In this document: positions 17,549 to 26,245 of the stretch, piece by piece | Layout of the letters: each line of letters starts with the position of its first letter | How positions within the stretch are numbered: position 1 is the stretch's first letter | DNA from: Planococcus maitriensis | GTDB taxonomy: Bacteria > Bacillota > Bacilli > Bacillales_A > Planococcaceae | Assembly (NCBI RefSeq): GCF_003289925.1 | Contig: NZ_QLZQ01000008.1 | Location: 1 to 64,000, forward strand | Direction: 5' to 3' | Length of the DNA: 64,000 bases | Program-made: the position numbers and the translations under genes | The notes under the pieces: generated by a model | The model's input: the letters and a program-made list of their open reading frames with translations, nothing else | What the model was told of the DNA's origin: nothing | Database searches by the model: none

Positions 17549-18058
17549 CTATTGCAATGATTTATAATAGGCTGCTTTTTCCGCGTATTCCCGGACAATG
17601 CGTTCCATATCTCGTTTGTCTGCTTGATTCAGTTCGCGCACGACTTTTGCGGGGCGGCCGAATGCCAGTGTGCCCGGCGGGATTTTCTTTCCTTGAGGCA
17701 CAAGGCTGCCTGCGCCGATGAATGCCCCTTCGCCAATTTCTGCACCGTCCAGAATGATCGAGCCCATGCCGACCAATGCGCCTTTTCTGATTTTGCAACT
17801 GTGGAGCGTCACTTGATGGCCGATGGTGACATCGTCTTCTAGGATGAGCGGGTTATCTGGGCTCTGGTGGAGCATCGACAGGTCTTGGATATTGGTGTTT
17901 TTCCCGATAATAGTCGGTGCCACGTCGCCGCGGATGACTGTGTTGAACCAGACAGAAGAATTCTCGCCGATCGTCACATCGCCGGTGACGGTCGCATAAT
18001 CGGCAATGAATGCCGATTTGTCAATATTTGGTGATTTGTCTTTATATGGATAGATCAT
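17549..18058 (-). CDS. ytoA: Gamma-carbonic-anhydrase-like hexapeptide-repeat protein YtoA
   Basis: A 169-residue left-handed beta-helix protein with repeated hexapeptides (GDVTIGENSSVWFNTVIRGD, LEDDVTIG, GKALVGMGS-like turns). Histidines that bind zinc in gamma carbonic anhydrases are present in SMLHQSPD and TIGHQVTLHSC. The length suits the YrdA/YtoA group. Carbonic anhydrase activity is inferred from the family only. It is convergent with metK and divergent from the ytpA-like gene. Confidence 0.88.
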   Translation of the reverse strand: MIYPYKDKSPNIDKSAFIADYATVTGDVTIGENSSVWFNTVIRGDVAPTIIGKNTNIQDLSMLHQSPDNPLILEDDVTIGHQVTLHSCKIRKGALVGMGSIILDGAEIGEGAFIGAGSLVPQGKKIPPGTLAFGRPAKVVRELNQADKRDMERIVREYAEKAAYYKSLQ

Positions 18059-18158
18059 GGCAAAGCTCCTTTATCATTGATAAGATGTAATTAGTTCTAA
18101 TCGTATCAAAACAATAGAAAAGGTCAATCGATCAAGCTGTATAAGGGAGGCGCGGATT

Positions 18159-18959
18159 ATGTGGAAATGGCAGGCGGAAGGCGATGCAAAAGGCATCATC
18201 GTGTTGATCCATAGTGCATACGAGGAGCATAAACACTATGCATGGCAAATCGAGCAATGGCGCAGGAATGGATTTCATGTCTATATGGGCGATTTGCCGG
18301 GGCATGGGACGCAGGCGGCAGATGATCCAGTGCACCGCGAACAATTTTACGAGTATGATAAAGCAGCTGCTGAATTGCTGCGTTTGGCAACAGGCAATGA
18401 CTTGCCGATTGTGCTTGCCGGACACGGGCTCGGAGCAGCGATCGCCATCCATGCCCTTGCAGAAAACCGCCATCCGATAACGGCGCTTATCCTTACATCG
18501 CCATGGTTCGAATTGCAAAAAGTGCCGAGCAAGCCCTCGCTCGCCTTGTCCAGTATCAGCAAGCTTACCGGGAAAGGGAAAATCGACCATGGCATCGAAT
18601 TGCGCCATTTGACGAGACGCAAGTTCCAGGACGAATCGGCAGGTGCCGCTCGAACGATTCATTCGCTCAGTTCACCGGCCTGGTGGAAGGAATTACAAGG
18701 CTATCTGGAGCAGGCAACCCAGACACAGCTTCCTGATCTGCCGGTCATGCTCCATGTTGGCCAGCGCGATTTGATTACACGGACGGCAGCCGGGCGCACT
18801 TGGCTGTCAAAGCAGGCCGTGAATGAATTCCACTTCAAGGAATGGCCGTTTTGCTACCATGACCTGTTGCAGGAACCGGAACGGGAAGAAATTTTCGGGG
18901 CGGCGCTGTGCTTTGCCGATTCGGCAGTGGAATCCGAGAATATGCGCCGCAGCCAGTAA
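18159..18959 (+). CDS. ytpA: YtpA-like alpha/beta hydrolase lacking the catalytic serine
   Basis: The 266-residue protein aligns along its length with B. subtilis YtpA, a lysophospholipase-like hydrolase tied to bacilysocin formation: it begins MWKWQAEGDAKGIIVLIHSA, keeps GDLPGHGTQA and ends with YHDLLQEPEREEIF. The nucleophile elbow, however, reads AGHGLGAA near residues 86-93 where the family has GHSMGG, so the catalytic Ser is Gly (codon GGG). The usual acid region is also altered (GQRDLITRT). The histidine in CYHDL is kept. It therefore may be inactive as an esterase or may use another mechanism. The reading frame is intact and AGGGAGG precedes the ATG. Confidence 0.8.
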   Translation: MWKWQAEGDAKGIIVLIHSAYEEHKHYAWQIEQWRRNGFHVYMGDLPGHGTQAADDPVHREQFYEYDKAAAELLRLATGNDLPIVLAGHGLGAAIAIHALAENRHPITALILTSPWFELQKVPSKPSLALSSISKLTGKGKIDHGIELRHLTRRKFQDESAGAARTIHSLSSPAWWKELQGYLEQATQTQLPDLPVMLHVGQRDLITRTAAGRTWLSKQAVNEFHFKEWPFCYHDLLQEPEREEIFGAALCFADSAVESENMRRSQ

Positions 18960-19007
18960 AGCGTCATGATCTGCAATCGGATTAAAGGATAGAAAGGAAA
19001 GATCGAG

Positions 19008-20030
19008 ATGCCACTTCGTTTCAGCATATTAGACCAATCCCCGATTTCACAAGGCCAGACAGCACGGGAAGCGCTAGCCGATACGGTCCAGCTGGCCCAA
19101 CAAGCGGAACAATGGGGCTATACGCGTTTTTGGGTATCGGAACATCATGATGCCAAAACTTTGGCGGGCTCTTCGCCGGAAATCCTGATCAGCCATATCG
19201 GTGCAAGGACCTCATCGATCCGCTTGGGTTCCGGCGGCGTCATGCTGCCGCACTATTCGGCGTTTAAGGTTGCCGAGAACTTCAATCTATTGGAGAACCT
19301 GTACCCGGGCCGCATCGATGCGGGAGTAGGCCGTGCGCCAGGCGGCATGCCGAGAGCGTCGTTCGCTTTATCGAATGGCCGCTTGCGGGATGCGGGGCGC
19401 TTTCCTGAACAGCTGGATGAGCTGCGCATGTACTTGGAAAACAGCATTCCGGAGTCGCATGATTATTATGGAATGACTGCCACCCCAGTACCACCGCAAG
19501 CATCGCCGATCTGGATGCTCGGTTCAGGCGAGGGGTCTTCGCAATTGGCCGCAGAAAAAGGCTTGCCTTATATGTTCGCCCATTTCATTAACGGCGAAGG
19601 CGGACAGGACTTTGCAGCCAACTACAGGAAAAATTTCATTCCCCATAAAGGTAATGGACCGTATACCGGCTTTGCGATTTTCGCGGTTTGCCAGGAAACT
19701 CGTGAACAGGCGGAATATATCGCGTCTTCACTCGATCTGTCGCTTGCGATGGGCGCACAGGGCATGCCGTCTGACGGTACGCCGCCTCCCGAACAGGCAG
19801 CCGCTTACGAATACTCGAAATTCGAAAAGCTGCTCGTTGCGGAAAACCGCCGTCGCATGGTCGTCGGCGACCCTAAGCAAGTGGTGGATCAATTGGAAGC
19901 GCTTGGCGCAGAATATGGCGCCGATGAAGTGATGATCGTTTCCGTCGCCTATGATTTCAAAGATAAGTTAACGACGTTCCGATTGATCGCAGAAGAAATG
20001 GCGAAAAGAACATCCATAAAAAAGCAGTAG
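19008..20030 (+). CDS. Luciferase-like flavin-dependent monooxygenase
   Basis: A 340-residue TIM-barrel protein of the bacterial luciferase-like (LLM) superfamily, MsnO8-type subgroup, expected to use FMNH2 and oxygen. Visible motifs include LDQSPISQGQTA at the N-terminus, TRFWVSEHHD, IRLGSGGVMLPHYSA, GRIDAGVGRAPG and SPIWMLGSGEGSSQLA. The substrate cannot be told. It follows the ytpA-like gene by 48 bases and is followed by pyruvate oxidase after 107 bases, so a redox-related group is possible. Confidence 0.85.
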   Translation: MPLRFSILDQSPISQGQTAREALADTVQLAQQAEQWGYTRFWVSEHHDAKTLAGSSPEILISHIGARTSSIRLGSGGVMLPHYSAFKVAENFNLLENLYPGRIDAGVGRAPGGMPRASFALSNGRLRDAGRFPEQLDELRMYLENSIPESHDYYGMTATPVPPQASPIWMLGSGEGSSQLAAEKGLPYMFAHFINGEGGQDFAANYRKNFIPHKGNGPYTGFAIFAVCQETREQAEYIASSLDLSLAMGAQGMPSDGTPPPEQAAAYEYSKFEKLLVAENRRRMVVGDPKQVVDQLEALGAEYGADEVMIVSVAYDFKDKLTTFRLIAEEMAKRTSIKKQ

Positions 20031-20137
20031 GCTGGATAAACGGCTTGCTGTTTTTTTCTTGTTCCCGAAAAAGGTTTAGAGCTTCGCTAGAAGGAAAAAG
20101 AACTGAAACGACTAAAATGCAGAAAGAAGGGAAGCCT

Positions 20138-21736
20138 ATGTTTGAACGCACGGCAGGCAGCCATGTTGTCGATCTGTTGAAGCAATGGGGTATAGGCCAT
20201 ATTTACGGAATGCCCGGAGATTCCATCAATGAATTGATGGAGGGGTTGCGCAAAGCAGATATCCGTTTTATCCAGATCCGCCATGAAGAAACGGGCGCGC
20301 TTGCCGCTTCTGCCTTTTCGAAATTGACCGGGCGCATCGGCGTGTGCCTGTCGATCGCAGGCCCAGGGGCGATCCATCTGCAAAACGGTCTGTATGATGC
20401 GAAAAAAGACAAAACACCGGTACTTGCGCTCGTCGGTCAAGTGACCAGCAGTTCTGTTGGGACCGATACTTTCCAGGAATTGAAGTTGGAATCGATGTTC
20501 GAAGACGTTTCGGTCTATAACCGCCGCGTGCAAAATGCCGAGCAATTGCCGGATATGCTTAATCAGGCGGTGCGTGCAGCCTATGCCGAAAAAGGCCCGG
20601 CTGTGCTCGTTGTATCGGACGATTTATTCAGCACAAAAATCAAACGAGAGCAGGAGATGACCTCGCCCGAGTATTCCGTGCCGCATATCTGGGCAGCGGA
20701 AGAAGATTTGCAGGAAGCGTTGAAATTGTTGGAGTCTGCGAAAAAACCAGTCATCCTGGCTGGCAAAGGCGCACAGAACGCATCCGGCGAAGTATTGGCA
20801 TTTTCGGAAAAGCTGAAAGCGCCAATCATTGCATCACTCCCAGCGAAAGGATTGATTCCTGATGATCATCCGAATAACCTCGGGCAGCTCGGCCAACTCG
20901 GGACGGAGCCGGCAGAAGAGGCGATGAAACAAGCAGACTTGGTCATTCTCGCCGGTACAGCGTATCCGTACCGTGAGTATTTGCCGGACAAAGCGCCTGC
21001 CATCCAAATAGACCTCGACCCGCGCGTGATCGGGAAATATTATCCTGCAACGGTAGGCGTAGCCGGGGAACTCGGGCCGGCGCTTGCATGGTTAACAAGC
21101 GAGCTTGGTGAAAAAGATACCGGGTTCTTGGAGCAATTCCAGGAGAAACGACGCGCTTGGCATGACAAGCTGCGTGAAGATATTGAGAAGCAAACCGACA
21201 TGCTTCAACCTCAGCAAGTGCTGGGCGAAATCCAGCACATCATGGAGCGGGACGCTGTCGTTTCACTCGACGTCGGGAGCATTACCATCTGGACGGCGAA
21301 GTATTTGCAGCTAGCCGGCCAAAAACTGGTCCTGTCATCCTGGCTTGGCACGATGGGCTGCGGTTTGCCAGGGGCGATAGCGGCAAAACTGGCGTATCCG
21401 GATAGACAGGCCATCGCTATCGTCGGGGACGGCGGATTTTCAATGGGCATGCAGGATTTTGTTACCGCAGTTAAATACGAGTTGCCGATGATCATCGTCG
21501 TCTTCAACAACCAGAAGCTTCAATTGATCGAAGATGAGCAAAAAATGGCAGGCAATAAGCCGACCAATGTCGACCTTGCCAATATCGACTTTGCGGCGTT
21601 TGCCATTGCTTGCGGAGGTGAAGGCTACACGGTGAAAACACGTGCCGAATTGCAAGACGCTTTGTCGAAAGCGAAAGCAAGCAAACAGCCAGTCGTCATC
21701 GATGCATACGTTGAAGACATTTCGGCTGTATTATAG
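20138..21736 (+). CDS. Thiamine-diphosphate pyruvate oxidase (YdaP/PoxB type)
   Basis: A 532-residue ThDP enzyme. The catalytic Glu lies in IRHEETGALAASA, an FAD-type middle domain follows (GKGAQNASGEVLAFSEKLKAP), and the ThDP/Mg motif is GDGGFSMGMQDFVTAVKYELP with the ending NN in VVFNNQKL. The overall form fits pyruvate oxidase (acetyl phosphate or acetate, CO2 and peroxide or reduced quinone) better than acetolactate synthase. ATG 20138 was chosen for its GAAGGGAAG site; the frame is open further upstream to 20045, but those starts lack a ribosome site. Confidence 0.85.
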   Translation: MFERTAGSHVVDLLKQWGIGHIYGMPGDSINELMEGLRKADIRFIQIRHEETGALAASAFSKLTGRIGVCLSIAGPGAIHLQNGLYDAKKDKTPVLALVGQVTSSSVGTDTFQELKLESMFEDVSVYNRRVQNAEQLPDMLNQAVRAAYAEKGPAVLVVSDDLFSTKIKREQEMTSPEYSVPHIWAAEEDLQEALKLLESAKKPVILAGKGAQNASGEVLAFSEKLKAPIIASLPAKGLIPDDHPNNLGQLGQLGTEPAEEAMKQADLVILAGTAYPYREYLPDKAPAIQIDLDPRVIGKYYPATVGVAGELGPALAWLTSELGEKDTGFLEQFQEKRRAWHDKLREDIEKQTDMLQPQQVLGEIQHIMERDAVVSLDVGSITIWTAKYLQLAGQKLVLSSWLGTMGCGLPGAIAAKLAYPDRQAIAIVGDGGFSMGMQDFVTAVKYELPMIIVVFNNQKLQLIEDEQKMAGNKPTNVDLANIDFAAFAIACGGEGYTVKTRAELQDALSKAKASKQPVVIDAYVEDISAVL

Positions 21737-21784
21737 AAGGAATTGTAACAGGCATATGGATAGATGAAAGGAAGGCGAAATGGA

Positions 21785-22819
21785 TTGACTATGAAAATGA
21801 TAGCACTTGGATTTTATAAACCGGGAAATACCGAACAACCGCCTGAATTCGAAGCGGTGGAATTGGACAAGCCAGAGCCGGAAGGACACGATTTGCTCGT
21901 GGAGGTAAAGGCGGTATCGGTCAATCCGACAGATTACAAAACACGTGATTCGAAAAAGCCGGACGATGACTCCTTGACGATCGTCGGGAGGGACGTTGCC
22001 GGAGTGGTCGTTTCCGTTGGCAGTAAATGTTCATTGTTCAAAGAAGGCGACGAAGTGTTTTATGCCGGCACCAATGTCCGGGAAGGCGGGCATAGCGAAT
22101 TCCATTTGGTCGATGAGCGCATCGTCGGCCACAAGCCAAAAAACTTGGATTTCGCGCAGGCGGCTGCTTTGCCATTGACCGGGTTGACCGCAATGGAAGC
22201 CCTGTTTGTGCGTTTGGGCATTTCGAAAAACCCGCAGGACAACGCAGCCAAGAACATCCTGATTATCGGCGCTGCGGGAGGTGTCGGTTCGATCGCCACG
22301 CAAATCGCCAAATTGGCAGGGCTCACCGTCATCGGAACCGCGTCTCGTCAGGAAACGGTCGAATGGGCCAAAGATCATGGCGCGCATCACACGATCAACC
22401 ATCACCATGAATTGCTGCCTCAATTGAAGGAACTGGATATTGACGGCGTGGACTATATCTTCTGCCTGACCAATACCGATGACCATATGGCGGGCATGGC
22501 GGACGCAATCCGGCCTCAAGGCAAGATTTGTTCAATCCTGCCGGCGTTCGAACCGCTTGCTCCGGCATTGTTCGGCAAAAGCGTGACCTTCGTTTATGAA
22601 TTGATGTACACGCGATCGATGTTCCAGACCGAAGACATGATCGAGCAGTACCATTTATTGAACGAACTGTCGGAGTGGGCAGACAACGACAAGGTTCAGT
22701 CGACACTCAATGAAACGATGGCGCCAATCAATCCGGAAAACTTGAAAGAAGCTTACGGAAAACTGATGTCTGGCAAGACCATCGGGAAAATCGTTCTCGA
22801 AGGCCCTGTCGAGAAATAA
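21785..22819 (+). CDS. Zinc-binding-alcohol-dehydrogenase-family quinone oxidoreductase
   Basis: A medium-chain dehydrogenase/reductase of the quinone oxidoreductase group, about 344 residues. The NAD(P)-binding motif is IIGAAGGVGSIATQIAKLAG in mid-protein and the N-terminal GroES-like domain has VNPTDYKTRD and VVGRDVAGVV-like segments. The cysteine and histidine ligands of true zinc alcohol dehydrogenases are absent. The start is uncertain: TTG 21785 lies nine bases after AAGGAAGG, while ATG 21791 is six bases further on. It closes a three-gene redox group and is followed by a strong terminator. Confidence 0.85.
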   Translation: MTMKMIALGFYKPGNTEQPPEFEAVELDKPEPEGHDLLVEVKAVSVNPTDYKTRDSKKPDDDSLTIVGRDVAGVVVSVGSKCSLFKEGDEVFYAGTNVREGGHSEFHLVDERIVGHKPKNLDFAQAAALPLTGLTAMEALFVRLGISKNPQDNAAKNILIIGAAGGVGSIATQIAKLAGLTVIGTASRQETVEWAKDHGAHHTINHHHELLPQLKELDIDGVDYIFCLTNTDDHMAGMADAIRPQGKICSILPAFEPLAPALFGKSVTFVYELMYTRSMFQTEDMIEQYHLLNELSEWADNDKVQSTLNETMAPINPENLKEAYGKLMSGKTIGKIVLEGPVEK

Positions 22820-22823
22820 ACGA

Positions 22824-22855
22824 AAGAGCAGCGTGCATGTGCACGCTGCTCTTTT
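22824..22855. terminator. Terminator between the quinone oxidoreductase and mnmM
   Basis: An aagagcagcgtgc/gcacgctgctctt stem with a four-base loop is followed by T on the plus strand and lies between convergent genes. Confidence 0.88.
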
Positions 22856-22866
22856 AGATTTAGCCA

Positions 22867-23436
22867 TCATTTCTTTTGGTGTTGCTGTTTTTTCTCGATC
22901 GCGACTAAAAATGGGGGGGAATGCTGTTGGTTGATGAATTCATATTTCATGACGTCGTAGCGGGTTTGCGGCAATTGCTTGACGTAATCCATCACCGCGT
23001 CGCGCTCTTCGCTGCCGCCATCGTGGCCAGAATAAATGACGGCTAACACCAAGCCGCCTGTCTTTAAGCGCTCGAGACATTGGCCGATTGCCTGCAAGGT
23101 ACTGTCCGCTTTGGTGATGATGGTGTGGTCGCCTTTTGGCAAATAGCCAAGATTGAAAACCGCCGCTGAAATCGGTTCCGTAACATATTGTGCGATTTTC
23201 GCGTGGCTGTCGCAAATCAATTCGACATGGGAAAAAGCCTCGGTTCGCCTCCTGGTCGCTTCGATTGCTTGTTGCTGGATATCGAATGCATAGACTTTTC
23301 CAGTTGCGCCGGTAATCCCGGCAAGGAAATGGGTATCATGCCCGTTTCCGGCAGTGGCATCCACTACTGTATCGCCTTTTTGGACGACTTGTTCGAGCAA
23401 GGATTTGGTGAAAGGCAAGACGCGCTGCAAGGTCAT
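22867..23436 (-). CDS. mnmM: tRNA nm5(s2)U34 methyltransferase MnmM (YtqB)
   Basis: A 189-residue class I SAM-dependent methyltransferase. The SAM motif is VVDATAGNGHDTHFLA near residues 23-38, with YAFDIQQQAIEAT as motif II and NLGYLPKGDHTI as motif IV. The family, formerly YtqB, was shown to methylate nm5s2U34 to mnm5s2U34 in tRNAs of Gram-positive bacteria lacking MnmC. Its start codon overlaps the stop of mnmL by four bases (ATGA), so the two enzymes are translationally coupled. Confidence 0.9.
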   Translation of the reverse strand: MTLQRVLPFTKSLLEQVVQKGDTVVDATAGNGHDTHFLAGITGATGKVYAFDIQQQAIEATRRRTEAFSHVELICDSHAKIAQYVTEPISAAVFNLGYLPKGDHTIITKADSTLQAIGQCLERLKTGGLVLAVIYSGHDGGSEERDAVMDYVKQLPQTRYDVMKYEFINQQHSPPFLVAIEKKQQHQKK

Positions 23437-24386
23437 AATGTTACACTTCCCGCATAATATTTTCCTTGCCAGCTGCCGCGCGCTGCGAGTTCCTTATCGA
23501 TGCCGTTCAGCACTTCCCATTTATTCGTGCTCCACATCGGGCCGATCATCAAATCGATCGGGCCGTCGCCAGTGATGCGCTGGACGACCATATCGGGCGG
23601 GATGAGTTCCAGCTGGTCGGCGACGAGTTGGATGTAGGCATCCTTTTCCATGAAATCGACCAAGCCTTTTTCGTATTGTTTGACCATCGGCGTGCCATGG
23701 AGCAGATGCAGCAAGTGGATCTTGATGCCTTGGACGTCGAGTTGCGCGACTGTCCGGGCCGTTTCCATCATCATGTCTTTGTCTTCAAGCGGCAAGCCGT
23801 TGATGATGTGGCTGCAAATATTGATATTATGCGCACGCAGCTTGTCGACGCCTTCTTTGTAAGTGTTAAAATCATGCGCGCGGTTGATGAGCTGCGCGGT
23901 GCGCTCATGGACGGTCTGCAGTCCGAGTTCCACCCATAAAAACGTGCGTTCGTTGAGTTCGGCCAAGTATTCAACGACTTCATCCGGCAAACAGTCGGGC
24001 CTTGTGCCGATGCTGATGCCGACCACATTTTCCTGTGCCAGTGCCGCTTCGAATTGTCTTTTGATGACATCGATCGGTGCATGGGTATTCGTATAGGCTT
24101 GGAAATAGGCGATGTATTTGGCGTCTTTCCATTTGCGGTGCATTTTCGCTTTCACCTGTTCGAACTGTACAGGAATCGGGTCGACCCGGTCTCCCGCAAA
24201 ATCACCGGACCCGGCGACCGAGCAAAACGTGCAGCCGCCAAAAGCGACTGTGCCGTCGCGGTTCGGGCAGTCAAATCCGGCATCGAGCGAGATTTTCATG
24301 ATCTTTTCGCCAAAGTGACCGCGCAAATGGCGGTTCCATGTATAATAACGCTTCCCATCACTCGGGAAGGGGAATTCATTGTCCAT
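23433..24386 (-). CDS. mnmL: Radical SAM enzyme MnmL (YtqA)
   Basis: A 317-residue radical-SAM protein with its cluster cysteines in DCPNRDGTVAFGGCTFC (about residues 39-55), the wide spacing typical of the YtqA/YhcC group, and with GISIGTRPDCLPDE and LWVELGLQT further on. The YtqA group has been reported as MnmL, acting before MnmM to convert cmnm5s2U to nm5s2U at tRNA position 34. The ATG follows AAGGAGTGG. Possible substrates, tRNA-Lys(TTT) and tRNA-Glu(TTC), are encoded at the left end of the window. Confidence 0.88.
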   Translation of the reverse strand: MDNEFPFPSDGKRYYTWNRHLRGHFGEKIMKISLDAGFDCPNRDGTVAFGGCTFCSVAGSGDFAGDRVDPIPVQFEQVKAKMHRKWKDAKYIAYFQAYTNTHAPIDVIKRQFEAALAQENVVGISIGTRPDCLPDEVVEYLAELNERTFLWVELGLQTVHERTAQLINRAHDFNTYKEGVDKLRAHNINICSHIINGLPLEDKDMMMETARTVAQLDVQGIKIHLLHLLHGTPMVKQYEKGLVDFMEKDAYIQLVADQLELIPPDMVVQRITGDGPIDLMIGPMWSTNKWEVLNGIDKELAARGSWQGKYYAGSVTL

Positions 24387-24502
24387 AATAACACCACTCC
24401 TTAGCTGCCATTATAACATGCTGCTGCCGGGCAGAAAGGCGCCAAAAATCGTGTGCCCATTCTCCTTGTTGCGTTTCCCATGGAGTTTTGGTTAAATTGG
24501 TA

Positions 24503-24517
24503 ATGGAAGCGTTTTAT
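24503..24517 (+). promoter_or_regulatory. cre-like CcpA site upstream of scoA
   Basis: ATGGAAGCGTTTTAT agrees with the degenerate cre consensus WTGNAANCGNWNNCW at all specified positions but one. It lies 43 bases before the scoA start codon, and ccpA is encoded at 51198. Carbon-catabolite repression of ketoacid use is a sensible inference. Confidence 0.6.
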
Positions 24518-24560
24518 TGAATCAAAATTCAGTTAATGTTGCAGAGGGGGCAAATTCACG

Positions 24561-25247
24561 ATGAAACCGATTTACAAATCTGCCAAAGAGGCAGTAGAAC
24601 CGATACAAGACGGCGCCACCATCATGGTTGGAGGATTCGGGCTGGTCGGGATTCCAGAACAGCTGATCTTGGCACTTGTCGATAAAGGGGTAAAAGACCT
24701 CACTGTCATTTCCAATAACTGCGGGGTCGATGAATGGGGCCTTGGCTTGTTGCTGAAAAACAAGCAAATCAAAAAAATGATCGGTTCGTATGTGGGCGAA
24801 AACAAGGAATTCGAACGCCAAGTACTGTCGGGTGAAATCGAAGTGGAACTCACGCCTCAAGGCACGCTCGCTGAAAAAATGCGTGCTGGCGGAGCCGGCA
24901 TACCGGCATTCTTTACACCGGCAGGCGTCGGCACGACCGTCGCTGAAGGCAAGGAAATCCGCGAATTCGACGGCAAGGAACACGTGCTCGAGATGGCTTT
25001 GACAGCGGATTTCTCGCTCGTCCGTGCGCACACTGCCGATAAGATGGGCAACCTTGTCTACAACAAGACCGCACAGAACTTCAACCCGCTGGCGGCAGCC
25101 GCCGGGAAAGTGACGATTGCGGAAGTCGAGCATCTGGTGGAAACCGGCGACATCGACCCGAACCATGTGCAGACGCCGAGCATCTACGTACAGGGCTTGC
25201 TGCAGGCAGACCAGGAAAAACGAATCGAGCGTTTGACGACGCGTTAA
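24561..25247 (+). CDS. scoA: 3-oxoacid CoA-transferase subunit A
   Basis: Alpha subunit of succinyl-CoA:3-ketoacid CoA-transferase (228 residues), which moves CoA from succinyl-CoA to acetoacetate. The family I signature GATIMVGGFGLVGIPEQLI lies at about residues 18-36, and FFTPAGVGTTVAEGKE and VRAHTADKMGNLVYN follow. GAGGGGG precedes the ATG. The beta subunit starts 18 bases after its stop. Confidence 0.95.
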   Translation: MKPIYKSAKEAVEPIQDGATIMVGGFGLVGIPEQLILALVDKGVKDLTVISNNCGVDEWGLGLLLKNKQIKKMIGSYVGENKEFERQVLSGEIEVELTPQGTLAEKMRAGGAGIPAFFTPAGVGTTVAEGKEIREFDGKEHVLEMALTADFSLVRAHTADKMGNLVYNKTAQNFNPLAAAAGKVTIAEVEHLVETGDIDPNHVQTPSIYVQGLLQADQEKRIERLTTR

Positions 25248-25265
25248 GAAAGGGTGGGGACAGAA

Positions 25266-25919
25266 GTGGACAAACAGGCTATCAGAGAACGAATCGCAAA
25301 ACGAGCGGAAAAGGAAATCAACGATGGAGATTACGTCAACTTGGGCATCGGCATGCCGACTTTGGTCGCGAACTTCATTTCCGATAATAAGCAAGTCGTC
25401 TTGCAGTCTGAAAACGGATTGCTCGGCATCGGGCCGTATCCGACTGAAGACCAAGTCGATCCCGATTTAATCAATGCCGGTAAAGAAACCGTCACGACGA
25501 TCCCGGGTTCCGCATTTTTCACGAGCGCTGAGTCCTTTGCAATGATCCGCGGCGGGCATATCGACGTCGCGATCCTTGGCGGCATGGAAGTCGCAGAAAA
25601 CGGCGACCTGGCCAACTGGATGATCCCAGGAAAAATGATCAAAGGCATGGGCGGCGCGATGGATCTCGTGCACGGCGCGAAGAAAGTCATCGTCATCATG
25701 GACCATGTATCGAAAGACGGTTCAGCGAAAATCAAAAAAGCGTGCGAATTGCCGCTGACCGGCAAAGCGGTCGTCAATTTGATCATCACGGAACGCGCGG
25801 TGATCGAAGTGACGGATTCCGGACTTGTTTTGAAAGAAGTGTTTGAAGGCTTCTCGGTCGACGACGTTGTCGCTGCAACAGATGCCGACTTGAACACAGA
25901 CGGCGTCAAAGTGCACTGA
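25266..25919 (+). CDS. scoB: 3-oxoacid CoA-transferase subunit B
   Basis: Beta subunit of the same CoA-transferase, 217 residues. The catalytic glutamate that forms the CoA thioester is in [12 protein letters not shown], and [13 protein letters not shown] lies near the N-terminus. GTG 25266 is preferred to the in-frame GTG 25254 because the G-rich ribosome site (25252-25259) precedes it by six bases and overlaps the earlier GTG. No terminator is seen before the leuS leader, so some read-through into that leader is possible. Confidence 0.94.
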   Translation: MDKQAIRERIAKRAEKEINDGDYVNLGIGMPTLVANFISDNKQVVLQSENGLLGIGPYPTEDQVDPDLINAGKETVTTIPGSAFFTSAESFAMIRGGHIDVAILGGMEVAENGDLANWMIPGKMIKGMGGAMDLVHGAKKVIVIMDHVSKDGSAKIKKACELPLTGKAVVNLIITERAVIEVTDSGLVLKEVFEGFSVDDVVAATDADLNTDGVKVH

Positions 25920-25949
25920 ACTATTGCATTAAAACAGGCGCTCAGCTAA

Positions 25950-26186
25950 AATGAAATCAATAGCAAATGGCCGTGAAGAGGAGCAATAGGACATCATATG
26001 CATCACAGAGAGCCGGCGGTTGGTGCGAGCCGGCATGCACGATGTCTGAACTCGCCTTGGAGTCTGCGCAAAAATGCGCCGTTTTCCGCGTTAAGGAATC
26101 AAGTTGAGCGCCTGAGCGCTAATTTGGGTGGTACCGCGGGAAAGCTCCCGTCCCTTATTCAGTTAAGGGACGGGAGTTTTTATTTT
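25950..26186 (+). ncRNA. T-box leader of leuS
   Basis: The 14-base T-box core GGGTGGTACCGCGG is at 26126. Upstream, a long stem I region contains GAACTCG with CTC (26051-26053, a leucine codon) in the specifier position. Downstream a thirteen-base-pair terminator stem, ctcccgtccctta paired with ttaagggacgggag, is followed by T at 26176-26185. Uncharged tRNA-Leu should favour the antiterminator and so allow leuS transcription. The 5' end is approximate. Confidence 0.93.
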
Positions 26187-26245
26187 GCTGAAGAATATGC
26201 AGGACATGCGGGCAGCCGCTTGTATTTAGAGGAGGAAAATAGGAA

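Noticed and set aside
24522-25454. A 310-codon minus-strand frame opposite scoAB
   Set aside because: Antisense to two well-identified genes, with no start signal and no family resemblance.
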